Origin: Flavobacteria bacterium RIFCSPLOWO2_12_FULL_31_7
GTDB lineage: Bacteria; Bacteroidota; Bacteroidia; Flavobacteriales; Flavobacteriaceae
Length of the DNA stretch: 21,823 bases
NCBI GenBank assembly: GCA_001800945.1
Contig: MGWJ01000002.1
Span: 12,060 to 33,882, forward strand
Direction: 5' to 3'
Shown one piece after another: positions 8,342-17,211 of the stretch. Within the stretch, counting starts at the first letter, position 1; every line of letters starts with the position of its first letter. The notes beneath the pieces are model-generated. The model did no database searches, was not told the DNA's origin, and saw nothing but the letters and a program-made list of their open reading frames with translations. The translations under genes were made by a program, and so were the position numbers.

Positions 8342-10351
8342 TTAATTCAATCTATAAAATCCCTTTTCGGCAGTAGCATGAAAAGGGATTTTTTCTTGCT
8401 CACAAGTTAACTTCCAAAGTTGGATATAACTTTTATAATTAGAACCATCTGCAATAATTTGCTCAGGTTTTACTAGAGTAATCAGACGCTGTAAATTAAT
8501 TTTTGGCGATTGGGTTAATACTATAATTTCAGGTTTTTGCTTGGTATGATACACTCCTAAGCTATCTACGCAAAGTATTTTTTTCTTAAAAAGATACGCG
8601 TTTTTTAAAGGTTCAATATGGTAGTCCTTAACAAATTTACCTCTAGTATATGCTTCGATTGTTGGTTTAGAATTTTGAATATCATTCGTATAAAATACAG
8701 AACTATTATTTTTAGTTTCTACAAAAAGATTGTGTTTCATCATATTAAAAATCACAAATTCATCCTTGTTTTTTTCGTTGGAGTTCAATAAAAAATAACC
8801 TGTTTGAAAAAGTAAAACCGCACCTAAAATCAAACTTAAATTTTTAATTTTCGGATGGTAAACGAAGTAAATTAAACCACTAATTATAACATACATCAAT
8901 ACTACTAAAACTTCGTGAAAAGCTATATTCTTGAGAACAAAAGCATCAAATTGAACAATCCAAGCAGTAAAACTATTCATCAATTCAATCAACAAATTAA
9001 CGAAAACACTTAAATAAACCGACACTTTTGGAAGTAAAAAATTAAACGGAATCAATACCAATCCTAAAACTAAAATAATACTCGAAAGTGGAATCGCAAT
9101 TAAATTTGCAACTAAAAACAACAACGGAAATTGCCCGAAATAATACAACGTTAAAGGTAAAACACCAATTTGAGCCACTAATGAAATTAACAATAAAGAC
9201 TTCGTTTCTCTTACCAAATAATACTTCGAATAACTATATTTTCGAACAAAAGGTTGAAAAACAACAATACTTAAAACTGCTGCAAAACTCAATTGAAAAC
9301 CCACATCAAACAAATAATTCGGATTGTACAACAATAAAAACATCGCAGATAACGCCAACGAATTGTAAATATTAGATTGCCTGTTTAAAATTTTTGCTAA
9401 AGCAATGATGGAAAACATCACAGCTGCACGAACTATAGAAGCAGAAAACCCAGCTAAAACAGCATAAAACCACAATACACTTAATGAAATTAAAAACACA
9501 TAGACTTTTCCTTTTCTCAATCGTTGTAAAGGCTTGGTTAACCAAAGTACGATGCCATAAATTAATGCAATATGTAAACCTGAAATTGCCAAAATATGAA
9601 CAATTCCGGCTTGTGTATAATTATTACTAACTTCTTTTGACAATTCGGTTTTTTCACCAAAAAGCAACGCCATTAATAAATTATAATTGTCCGATTTAAA
9701 GCTTTCAATTGGATAACTTTTTAATAATTTCGATTTAATAAAATGGATATAATGATAGTAGTTTTTGTCTGGAGAAACTGCTATAAAATCTGTCTCTTTA
9801 AGTTTTACTTCGTAAAAAACATTCTGATTTTGTAAATACTTCGAATAATCAAATTGATGTGGATTAAACGAATTTTGCAACAATTTAGGCGTTTGAAAGA
9901 ACTTAATTTTATTTCCAACTTCAATTCCTTTCTTAGCCTTCTTGGGCACATAAAAAATAATTTTGCCGTTGCAAATTTGCTCATTTACTGCAATCGTTTT
10001 CAATATAAACTTATCGTAATAAACTGTAGATTTCAATTTTTCAGAAACCACTGCTTGAACGATATTTTTCTCCGAAAGGTAATTTAAAAAATGATTTTTA
10101 GAATTAATTTCTCGATGTAAAAAACCAGAAAACATTCCGAAAGAGACACTTAAAATCACTACAAAACTTTCGAAAAAATAACTTTGAAACTTCTTTTTCA
10201 CATTTATAAAATAGCTTATCGAAAAACTAATAATGCTAAAAATTATTCCAAAAAAGATAAAATCAATAGGTAAATTAAAGAAATATTGTGTTAAAATTCC
10301 GAAAATAAAACCAAAAAGTATAGGGACAATGGGAAACTTAAAAAACTTCAT
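8342..10351 (-). CDS. comEC: ComEC/Rec2-family membrane protein, without the metallo-beta-lactamase domain
   Basis: A 669-residue polytopic membrane protein. In the family, ComEC forms the inner-membrane channel that takes up single-stranded DNA during transformation. N-terminal helices and an OB-like DUF4131 region occupy about residues 1-190. The Competence domain follows, with the signature ILAISGLHIALI (253-264), GFSASIVRAAVM (301-312) and LFDVGFQLSFAAV (347-359). After the last helix (about 520) a 140-residue soluble tail ends in IIADGSNYKSYIQLWKL and a Cys-rich-free basic end. It lacks the HxHxDH metal-binding motif of the beta-lactamase domain in longer ComEC proteins, which I recall as common in Bacteroidota. 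It is the last gene of the minus-strand block, 6 bases after the NlpC/P60 gene. Whether this strain is transformable cannot be told. Confidence 0.92.
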   Translation of the reverse strand: MKFFKFPIVPILFGFIFGILTQYFFNLPIDFIFFGIIFSIISFSISYFINVKKKFQSYFFESFVVILSVSFGMFSGFLHREINSKNHFLNYLSEKNIVQAVVSEKLKSTVYYDKFILKTIAVNEQICNGKIIFYVPKKAKKGIEVGNKIKFFQTPKLLQNSFNPHQFDYSKYLQNQNVFYEVKLKETDFIAVSPDKNYYHYIHFIKSKLLKSYPIESFKSDNYNLLMALLFGEKTELSKEVSNNYTQAGIVHILAISGLHIALIYGIVLWLTKPLQRLRKGKVYVFLISLSVLWFYAVLAGFSASIVRAAVMFSIIALAKILNRQSNIYNSLALSAMFLLLYNPNYLFDVGFQLSFAAVLSIVVFQPFVRKYSYSKYYLVRETKSLLLISLVAQIGVLPLTLYYFGQFPLLFLVANLIAIPLSSIILVLGLVLIPFNFLLPKVSVYLSVFVNLLIELMNSFTAWIVQFDAFVLKNIAFHEVLVVLMYVIISGLIYFVYHPKIKNLSLILGAVLLFQTGYFLLNSNEKNKDEFVIFNMMKHNLFVETKNNSSVFYTNDIQNSKPTIEAYTRGKFVKDYHIEPLKNAYLFKKKILCVDSLGVYHTKQKPEIIVLTQSPKINLQRLITLVKPEQIIADGSNYKSYIQLWKLTCEQEKIPFHATAEKGFYRLN
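8357..8394 (+). terminator. Terminator of the thioredoxin-like gene, inside the comEC 3' end
   Basis: A 12-bp perfect stem, AAATCCCTTTTC (8357-8368) with GAAAAGGGATTT (8380-8391), has an 11-base loop and runs into a T tract (8389-8394) on the plus strand. It starts 20 bases after the thioredoxin stop. On the opposite strand the same bases encode the last residues of ComEC (ending KGFYRLN). A weaker T run (ATTTTATAG) follows on the minus strand, so it may also act in that direction. Confidence 0.78.
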
Positions 10352-10357
10352 AGAATT

Positions 10358-11029
10358 TTATTCAAGAATTCTATTTACACCAACAAATGTTCTTGCATAA
10401 TAGCTTTCTGCTGTGGAAGAATAAATGACACCACTACTTGTAGAAGAATGAATAAACTTAATAACACCCTCTTTATTTTCAGTAACAATTCCAACATGAC
10501 TTACGCCACCGCCGCTAGTATTGAAAAAAATCAAATCACCTGATTGCGCTTCACTTTTTAAAATACGCTTCCCAATTCGCGACATTTCCGCAGAACTTCT
10601 TGGCAATTCAATATCAAACTGACTCATGGTGTAATTGACAAATCCAGAACAATCAAAACCAGCTGGTGTCCTTCCACCACCACGGTAAGGAGAACCTAAA
10701 TTTTCAGCTGCCACATTCAAAATTTGCTCTTTTATATAATTAGAAACTTCAAAAGTAGGGGTGAAATCTTGCGGGGTTTCTTCTTCCACCACTACTATAA
10801 TTTTTGATTTTTCTATACTATCCTGATGCGCTTTATGCTTGGCTTTTTCAATTGCTCTTAATTCTTTTTTAGTGGGTTTAGCTGGTTTATCTAAACCTTC
10901 TTTTTCCGTAAAAGAATAGGCTCCCATTTTCAAAGCATCATTTTTCGAAGTAATGATAGTTGGCTTTTGTGCTGATTTACAACTATATAAAAAAATAGTT
11001 AGTAAAAATATATAAATAGAATTTTTCAA
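10358..11029 (-). CDS. NlpC/P60 (C40) peptidoglycan endopeptidase lipoprotein
   Basis: A 223-residue lipoprotein. The lipobox LYSC puts the lipidated cysteine at residue 17. A charged linker (about 45-95, many Lys and Glu) precedes the NlpC/P60 domain (about 100-223). The likely catalytic residues are Cys127 in FDCSGF, His178 in GVSHVGIV and His194 in KFIHSS. AGDLIFF-type and GGGRTPAGFDCSGF motifs are typical. The family cuts the gamma-D-Glu to diamino-acid bond in peptidoglycan stems, so the role is cell-wall remodelling or recycling in the periplasm. It sits 36 bases after lpxB and 6 bases before comEC, in the same direction, so co-transcription is likely. Intact and of usual size. Confidence 0.93.
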   Translation of the reverse strand: MKNSIYIFLLTIFLYSCKSAQKPTIITSKNDALKMGAYSFTEKEGLDKPAKPTKKELRAIEKAKHKAHQDSIEKSKIIVVVEEETPQDFTPTFEVSNYIKEQILNVAAENLGSPYRGGGRTPAGFDCSGFVNYTMSQFDIELPRSSAEMSRIGKRILKSEAQSGDLIFFNTSGGGVSHVGIVTENKEGVIKFIHSSTSSGVIYSSTAESYYARTFVGVNRILE

Positions 11030-11065
11030 AATTTTTAATGTTTTAATGGCTACGAATTTACAAAA

Positions 11066-12181
11066 TTATTTTTTTATGGTATGTATTATTAATTCGGCGG
11101 TTTTTGAACTTGCGCCTTTTCCTCCTAATTTTTGTTCTAAAATAGCATATTGCGATAACATTTCTTCTCTTTGATTTCCAGAAATAATTGTATGCAATTC
11201 CAATTCTAAATTTTTAGTATTTAACTCTTTTTGAATCAATTCTTTCACTACTTCTCGGTCCATGATTAAATTAACTAAAGAAATAAATTTCAACGTAATG
11301 ATGCGCTTGGCAATTTCATACGAAATTCTATTCGCTTTATAACACACAATTTGGGGCACTTTGAATAAAGCTGTTTCTAAGGTAGCCGTTCCAGAAGTAA
11401 CCAAAGCTGCATGAGAAATACTAAGTAAGTCGTAAGTTTTATCGCTTACAAATTTTACATTTTCTGTGGTTAGAAATTGTTGGTAAAACTCAAATTCCTG
11501 ACTTGGCGCGCCAGCAATTACAAATTGATACTCCGAAAATTTATCTACTACAGAAAGCATAATCGAAAGCATTTTTTCAATTTCTTGTTTTCGACTTCCT
11601 GGCAATAAAGCAATTATTGGTTTTTGAGACAATTTATTTTCGGATGTGAATTTTTCAAACGATGTTTTTTCTCTGTTTGAAATCGCATCTATAAGAGGAT
11701 GGCCTACAAATTCAACGGGAAAATTGTGCTTTTTTTCATAAAAATCTTTTTCAAACGGAAGGATTACGTACATTTTATCTACATCACGTTTGATATCTTT
11801 GATACGATTTTCTTTCCAAGCCCAAATTTGTGGCGAAATATAATATTGATTTTGAATGCTTAATTTCTTAGCCCATTTCGCAATTCGCATATTAAAACCT
11901 GGATAATCAATGTAAATAATGGTATCCGGTTGAAACTGTAAGATGTCTTTTTTACAAACCGAAATATTTCCTAAAATGGTTCTCAAATTCATCACCACTT
12001 CAGCAAAACCCATAAAAGCTAAATCGCGATAATGTTTCACTAAAGTTCCGCCTACATTTTGCATTAAATCGCCACCCCAAAAACGAATTTCGGCAGTTGG
12101 ATCTTTTTCCAAAATGGCTTTCATTAAATTAGAACCGTGTAAATCGCCAGAAGCTTCACCAGCTATTATGTAATATTTCAT
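11066..12181 (-). CDS. lpxB: Lipid-A-disaccharide synthase
   Basis: A 371-residue peripheral membrane glycosyltransferase (GT19) that joins UDP-2,3-diacylglucosamine and lipid X to give the lipid A disaccharide. Motifs seen are AGEASGD (residues 7-13), YIDYPGFN, QIWAWKENR, VGHPLIDA (160-167), LLPGSRKQEI (192-201) and the nucleotide-sugar site SGTATLETAL (263-272). I chose ATG at 12181 (MKYYIIAGEASGD), the usual short N-terminus of LpxB. A longer version from a TTG at 12190 adds three residues and is less likely. The gene follows the serine hydrolase by about 34 bases and precedes the NlpC/P60 lipoprotein by 36 bases. It is an essential-type gene of Gram-negative outer membrane biosynthesis and shows no lesion. 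Confidence 0.96.
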   Translation of the reverse strand: MKYYIIAGEASGDLHGSNLMKAILEKDPTAEIRFWGGDLMQNVGGTLVKHYRDLAFMGFAEVVMNLRTILGNISVCKKDILQFQPDTIIYIDYPGFNMRIAKWAKKLSIQNQYYISPQIWAWKENRIKDIKRDVDKMYVILPFEKDFYEKKHNFPVEFVGHPLIDAISNREKTSFEKFTSENKLSQKPIIALLPGSRKQEIEKMLSIMLSVVDKFSEYQFVIAGAPSQEFEFYQQFLTTENVKFVSDKTYDLLSISHAALVTSGTATLETALFKVPQIVCYKANRISYEIAKRIITLKFISLVNLIMDREVVKELIQKELNTKNLELELHTIISGNQREEMLSQYAILEQKLGGKGASSKTAELIIHTIKK

Positions 12182-12214
12182 TGTAATCAATTAATTCGCT
12201 AAGATAATGTATTT

Positions 12215-13525
12215 CTATTCTTTCTTATAATTAAATTTATTTCGACCTTGTTTTAAAACAAAACCATCATTTACGAAATAAATTTCAATATTACCTGCTT
12301 GAAAATAAAAAAGGTCGTCACTAGCGTAGGTTAGCGGAAATTCTGGTTGTCCGGTTGCTTGCCCATATAATGCACCATTTTTTTCGAAAATCGTAACTTT
12401 TAAAGGGATATCTTTTGAAGAATATATTCCAACATAATCTTTAATTTTTTCTGGATTTAAAGTTTCAAAAACAGGAAAACGGAAAGGCGATTTGTAGTAA
12501 ATACTCAAAATACCTAACATAATGTCATTTTGACTATAATTTACACCATTTGAAAGTAATGAAATAGTCATATCGTCTTGTTGATAATAACCCATTGTAC
12601 TTTCAAAACCTTCAATTTTACCGTTATGACCAAAGAATTTTCTTTCCCCAAAAGGAAAACGAATTAAAGCCATTCCGTAAGTATCTTTTAAGGTTTTCAT
12701 CAATTCAAATGAAGCTGGACTCACTAATTTCCCTTTAAAAAGAGAACGAATAAATAAGGTTAAATCTTCTGGTGTAGAAATAATTCCACCTGAAGAAAAA
12801 GCAATATCATTTTCCCATTCGTCAATTTTGTCCCAATATTCTCCATTAAATGTATAAGAATAACTTTCTCTTTTTGTGATGTCTGTTTTTTGATTGGTGT
12901 AATACGTATTTTTTAATCCTAACTTATCAGCAATTCTGATTTTTAAGTTATCCGCATAGGTTTTTTTGGTTACTTTTTCAATAATTAATCCTAAAACAAA
13001 ATAGTTAGAATTACTGTATTCATGTTTGGTATCTGGTTCAAAAATGGAAGTATAATTTTCAATTTTCTTCAAGATTAACTCTTTAATATTTGGTTTTCCC
13101 AAAACATCGGTTAGCGTCGCATCGGCATTCGCATAATCTTTAATTCCAGTTCGTTGGTATAACAATTGTTCGATGGTAATTTTATCGGCATTTTCAATTT
13201 TCGGATAAAATCGACTCAATTTAGTGGTTAATAAAATCTTTTTTTCTTCCACCAATTGCATAATCATCGTAGCGGTAAATGTTTTGGTAATCGAACCAAT
13301 TTTGTATTTTGTACCACCATTCGCTCTAATGCCTTTTGTAGCTTCTGAATAGCCGTATGCTTGTTTAAAAACTACCTCATCACCTTGCATAATGCAAAGC
13401 GAACCCATAAACTTATCATGTTCATTCAAATAATTTAAAAGACTATCAATACGCGCTAAACTTGCTTCTTGAGCAAATGTGACAACTGAAAGAAATAAAA
13501 ATAAAATAGAAAGTTGTTTTTTCAT
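12215..13525 (-). CDS. Secreted serine hydrolase (class C beta-lactamase / PBP4-like fold)
   Basis: A 436-residue protein with a signal peptide (MKKQLSILFLFLSVVTFAQ). The beta-lactamase-family triad motifs are present: SxxK as Ser78-Ile-Thr-Lys81 (GSITKTF), YxN as Tyr170-Ser-Asn172, and HxG as His300-Asn-Gly302. The C-terminal 90 residues form a separate small beta-rich domain (from about LNPEKIKDYVGIYSS) seen in many such hydrolases. These enzymes act as D-alanyl-D-amino-acid peptidases, esterases or other amide hydrolases; true beta-lactamase activity cannot be assumed. It heads the minus-strand block, followed after 33 bases by lpxB, so it may share that transcript. The substrate is not predictable from sequence. 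Confidence 0.9.
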   Translation of the reverse strand: MKKQLSILFLFLSVVTFAQEASLARIDSLLNYLNEHDKFMGSLCIMQGDEVVFKQAYGYSEATKGIRANGGTKYKIGSITKTFTATMIMQLVEEKKILLTTKLSRFYPKIENADKITIEQLLYQRTGIKDYANADATLTDVLGKPNIKELILKKIENYTSIFEPDTKHEYSNSNYFVLGLIIEKVTKKTYADNLKIRIADKLGLKNTYYTNQKTDITKRESYSYTFNGEYWDKIDEWENDIAFSSGGIISTPEDLTLFIRSLFKGKLVSPASFELMKTLKDTYGMALIRFPFGERKFFGHNGKIEGFESTMGYYQQDDMTISLLSNGVNYSQNDIMLGILSIYYKSPFRFPVFETLNPEKIKDYVGIYSSKDIPLKVTIFEKNGALYGQATGQPEFPLTYASDDLFYFQAGNIEIYFVNDGFVLKQGRNKFNYKKE

Positions 13526-13689
13526 GATTATGCTGTTTTTAATAATTTGTATGTTTTTTGTTCGAAATGTTACTTTATATAAAAAATTAGAGTATTGAAA
13601 AATTAATATCTATAACGAAATTAAGCAAATAGAATGGCATACAAAAACCAAAATTTTCTCGTTTATACAAATATCAGTACTTTTACCCT
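13526..13689. other. Divergent intergenic region (serine hydrolase / long envelope gene)
   Basis: This 164-base AT-rich gap must hold promoters for both flanking genes. I find no exact TAnnTTTG box on either strand. The nearest plus-strand match is TACTTTTA about five bases before the ATG at 13690, which would make a nearly leaderless message. On the minus strand GATATTTG and TCTATTTG each miss one base. No hairpin with a T tract is visible. Confidence 0.4.
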
Positions 13690-16600
13690 ATGTTAAAACA
13701 GCTATTTCTTTTTTTATTTTTATGTTCGATATCTTTTGGCTTGGCTCAAGAGAGAAATCAAGCATTCAAAACGAAAAAATTAGCTTATACTAAAGCCGAA
13801 ATTCAAATTGATACTTTGGCTTTAAATCCGAATTCGTTTAAAATGTACAATTTCAATAATCAAGAAATTGACACGTCTTTTTATTCTTTCAATTATCAAA
13901 CCAAAAAGTTACTTTTTAAGAAAGAATTTCAAGATTCGGTTAAAGTAACTTATTACCAATTGCCTAATTTCTTAACGAAAACCTACACCATTTACGACGA
14001 AAAAAAAATTGTTCCGAATGAAAATGGTCGCTTATTAACCTTTACCGAAAATAATAAAAAACCAATCTCAGTTTTTAATGGTTTACAAACTAACGGAAGT
14101 ATTTCTCGTGGTGTAACGATTGGAAACAATCAAAATACCGTTTTAAATTCGAATTTAGATTTACAAATTTCAGGAAAATTAGCTGATAATGTAACCTTAA
14201 AAGCATCCATTCAAGACAGTAATATTCCATTACAAGAAGGCGGATATTCGCAAAAATTAGATGAATTTGATCAAATATTTATTGAACTTTCTTCCAAAAA
14301 CTGGAATGTTAGAGCCGGTGATTTATTTTTAGAAAACAGAAAGACTTCTTTTCTAAATTTTAATAAAAAAGTTCAAGGTTTATCTTCGCATTTTAATTGG
14401 GGAAATACCCAAAAAAACGATTTATTTTTAGCAGCATCTTTAGTACGCGGACAATATGCTAGAAGTAATTTTACAGGTCAAGAAGGCAATCAAGGACCGT
14501 ATAAACTACGTGGCAATAATGGCGAATTGTATGTGTTAATTATTTCAGGTTCCGAGCGGGTTTATGTAAATGGAATATTGAAAGAACGAGGCGAAAACAA
14601 AGATTATATTATCGATTATAACGCGGGTGAAATTATTTTCAACGCCACTTTTCCCATTACTTCCGAAATGCGAATTGTGATGGAATACCAATATTCGGAT
14701 AGAAATTTTACCCGTTTTTTAAGTTATGGTGGATTTCAACATGAAAGCGACAAGTTTAGTATTGGCGCGTATGTATATTCGGAAAATGATGTAAAAAACC
14801 AACCTTTACAACAAAGTTTATCGGAAGAACAAGTGCAAATTTTACAAAATGCTGGTGATGATGCTACTTTAATGAATGCGCCTTCTGCTTATGAAGATTC
14901 GTACTCAGAAAACAAAATTTTGTACAAAAAAACGCTAATTGGTTCAACAGAAATATTTGAATTTTCAACCGATGAAACCCTGACTTTATATCAAGTAAAA
15001 TTTACTTTCGTTGGAACCAATTTAGGAAATTATGTTTTAGCAAGTAACAATACGATTGGCAAAATTTACGAATATGTGGCGCCAATTGCTGGAATTCCGC
15101 AAGGAAATTATGAACCGATTGTAAAATTAATTGCGCCGACAAAAATTCAAATTGCTACGATTGTTAGTAAATATACACCTTCAGAAAAAACAGAAATTGA
15201 AACAGAAATTGCCATTTCAAACAACGATAAAAATCTGTTTTCAGGCATAGACGATGCTAACAATCAAGGGATTGCTTCGAAATTAAACTTCAAACAACAA
15301 TTATTTTCGAAAGGAATAAATGTACAATCATTTGCAAATATCAATTACATTCAAGAAAATTTCAAACCCATTGAACGTTTGTATAATATTGAATTTAACC
15401 GCGATTGGAACATCACGAATCCTTTAGGAAATCAAGTTTTGATTGTGGGTGGTTTGCAATTTAATTCCGTACAAAAAGATTCTGTAAAGTGGCAAACCTT
15501 TGGAAAATATCAATTCGAAAAGTTAGACTATTCTATTAATTTTTCTGGAAATAAACATGTTTTTCAAGCTGTGGCGAAAAACAAATCAGTAGTTTTTCAA
15601 ACGCAAACAAGTTTGATGAAAAGCCGAAGTGATTACAGCGAATCCGACTTTTTTAGAAATCAGAATGTAGCGAAATATCATATCAAGAAAAATTATTTTG
15701 GAGGAAGTTTTAGAGCTGAAAACAGCAAAGAATTACTAACTCAAACGCAAGTTTTAAGTAATTTCAGTCAGCGTTTTACCGAATTTGGAAATTTTATTGG
15801 TCGTGGTGATTCTACCAAAGTTTTTACAGAAATTGGTTATTTGGCCAGACAAAACGATAGTATTCAAAACAATATTTTACAACGTGTGAATGCTTCTTTT
15901 TCTAGCTATTTAAAATCGCAATTGATTAAAAATGACAGAAGAAATTTAGGGATTTTCATCAATTACAGAACCTTGTAATTTGCTGACAATCGTGCCACAG
16001 AACCTTCTATCAATTCGAGATTAAATTATTCGGATTCGTTTTTCAATCAGTTGATTCAAACGACTACTTTTTATGAAAATAATTCGGGAAGTATTGCCCA
16101 ACAAGAGTTTACTTATTTGGAAGTAGACCCCGGCCGTGGTGTTTATATGTGGAACGACTACAACAACAATAATGTTCAAGAATTACAAGAATTTGAAATT
16201 GCTACTTTTCCAGATTTAGCAAAATATGTGAAAGTATTTTTACCGAATCAAACGTTTATTCGCACCTATCAAAACAAGTTGAGTCAAACGTTAACTTTCA
16301 ATGGAAATGCTTGGCAAAACAGCGAAGGTTTCAAGAAGTTTTTATCGAATTTTTATAATCAAACTTCTCTAATTATTGATAAAAAAGTAGCTCGAAACTC
16401 TAATTCTTTCGAATGGAATCCATTTTCAAAAAACGAAGAAGATTTAATCGGTTTGAACAATAATTTCAGAAATAGTTTGTTCTTTCACAAAGGAAAACAA
16501 AGAAATTCGGTAACTTATACCTACAATTCAAGTTCGTTAAAAAACTTACTAAATTTTGGTAGTCAAGAAAACTATATTAAAAGTCACCAATTGCAATATG

Positions 16601-17097
16601 CACATTTGATAAAAAAGTTTTGGCTGATACAAATGCAAACGAACACATCAAATTCAGAAAGCATTTCAGATAGTTATTCGAGTAGAAACTTCAATATTAA
16701 TGGTTTAGAATTTGCGCCAAAAGTATCTTATATTTTCTCTAAAAATGCAAGCTGGGATGTTTTTTACGAAAATAGCACTAAAGAAAATACTTTAGGCAAC
16801 TTAGAACGTTTGAAACAAAACCAATTTGGAACGTCTTTCAATTGGAATACAGAAAAAGGATTCACTTTAAACGGTATTTTTACTTACATCAATAATGATT
16901 TTATAGGAAGTTCGTCTTCACCGGTTGGTTTTCAATTGTTAGAAGGTTTACAAAATGGAAAAAATTCTACTTGGCAACTTTTGTTTCAGAAAAATATCAC
17001 ACAATTTTTAGATATTTCAATAAATTACAACGGACGAAAATCGGAAACTAGCAAAACTATTCATACAGGAACAGTACAATTAAGAGCGTTTTTTTAG
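13690..17097 (+). pseudogene. Long secreted envelope protein of unknown function, interrupted by an in-frame TAA
   Basis: One frame from ATG 13690 to TAG 17095-17097 encodes 1135 codons, broken only by TAA at 15976-15978 (codon 763). Residues 1-19 are a signal peptide (MLKQLFLFLFLCSISFGLAQ). The body is rich in alternating polar/aromatic strands with repeated N, F and Y, as in outer-membrane beta-barrels. Characteristic stretches are GSISRGVTIGNNQ, AGDLFLENRKT, RVYVNGILKERG with DYNAGEIIFNA, and, beyond the stop, YLEVDPGRGVYMWNDYNNN. I recall similar long hypothetical proteins across Flavobacteriaceae but no named function; the VYVNG/DYNAGEI segment recalls SprA-type barrels. The frame after TAA has no other defect, pointing to a single recent substitution or a base-call error. 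As written, a 762-residue truncated protein lacking the C-terminal third would be made. Confidence 0.75.
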
Positions 17098-17161
17098 CCT
17101 AATACAAACCTTAATATTTTGTTAAAACAAGTATGAATTACTACCTTTTTTGTTTTTAAAA

Positions 17162-17191
17162 TTTGATTTCAATAAAAATAGAATAAATTTG
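17162..17191 (+). promoter_or_regulatory. Flavobacterial promoter for the T9SS surface protein
   Basis: TTTG at 17162-17165, an 18-base spacer and TAAATTTG at 17184-17191 match the TTTG-N17-23-TAnnTTTG consensus in full. Transcription should begin a few bases after 17191. This places the GTG at 17194 at or before the transcript start, and supports ATG 17212 as the true start of the next gene. Confidence 0.8.
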
Positions 17192-17211
17192 TTGTGAAAT
17201 ATCAAACCACA

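Noticed and set aside
12182..12190. TTG start adding three residues to LpxB
   Set aside because: ATG at 12181 gives the normal LpxB N-terminus directly before the AGEASGD motif.
5681..15978. TAA reassigned to a sense codon in this organism
   Set aside because: Most intact genes here terminate at TAA with normal protein lengths, so it must act as a stop.
16051..17097. Independent 348-residue gene starting at TTG 16051
   Set aside because: The frame continues unbroken from the TAA at 15976 and the bases between encode plausible family sequence, so it is the rest of the interrupted gene.
17194..17211. GTG start adding six residues to the T9SS protein
   Set aside because: It lies three bases after the -7 box, so it would precede or coincide with the transcript start, and it spoils the signal peptide.
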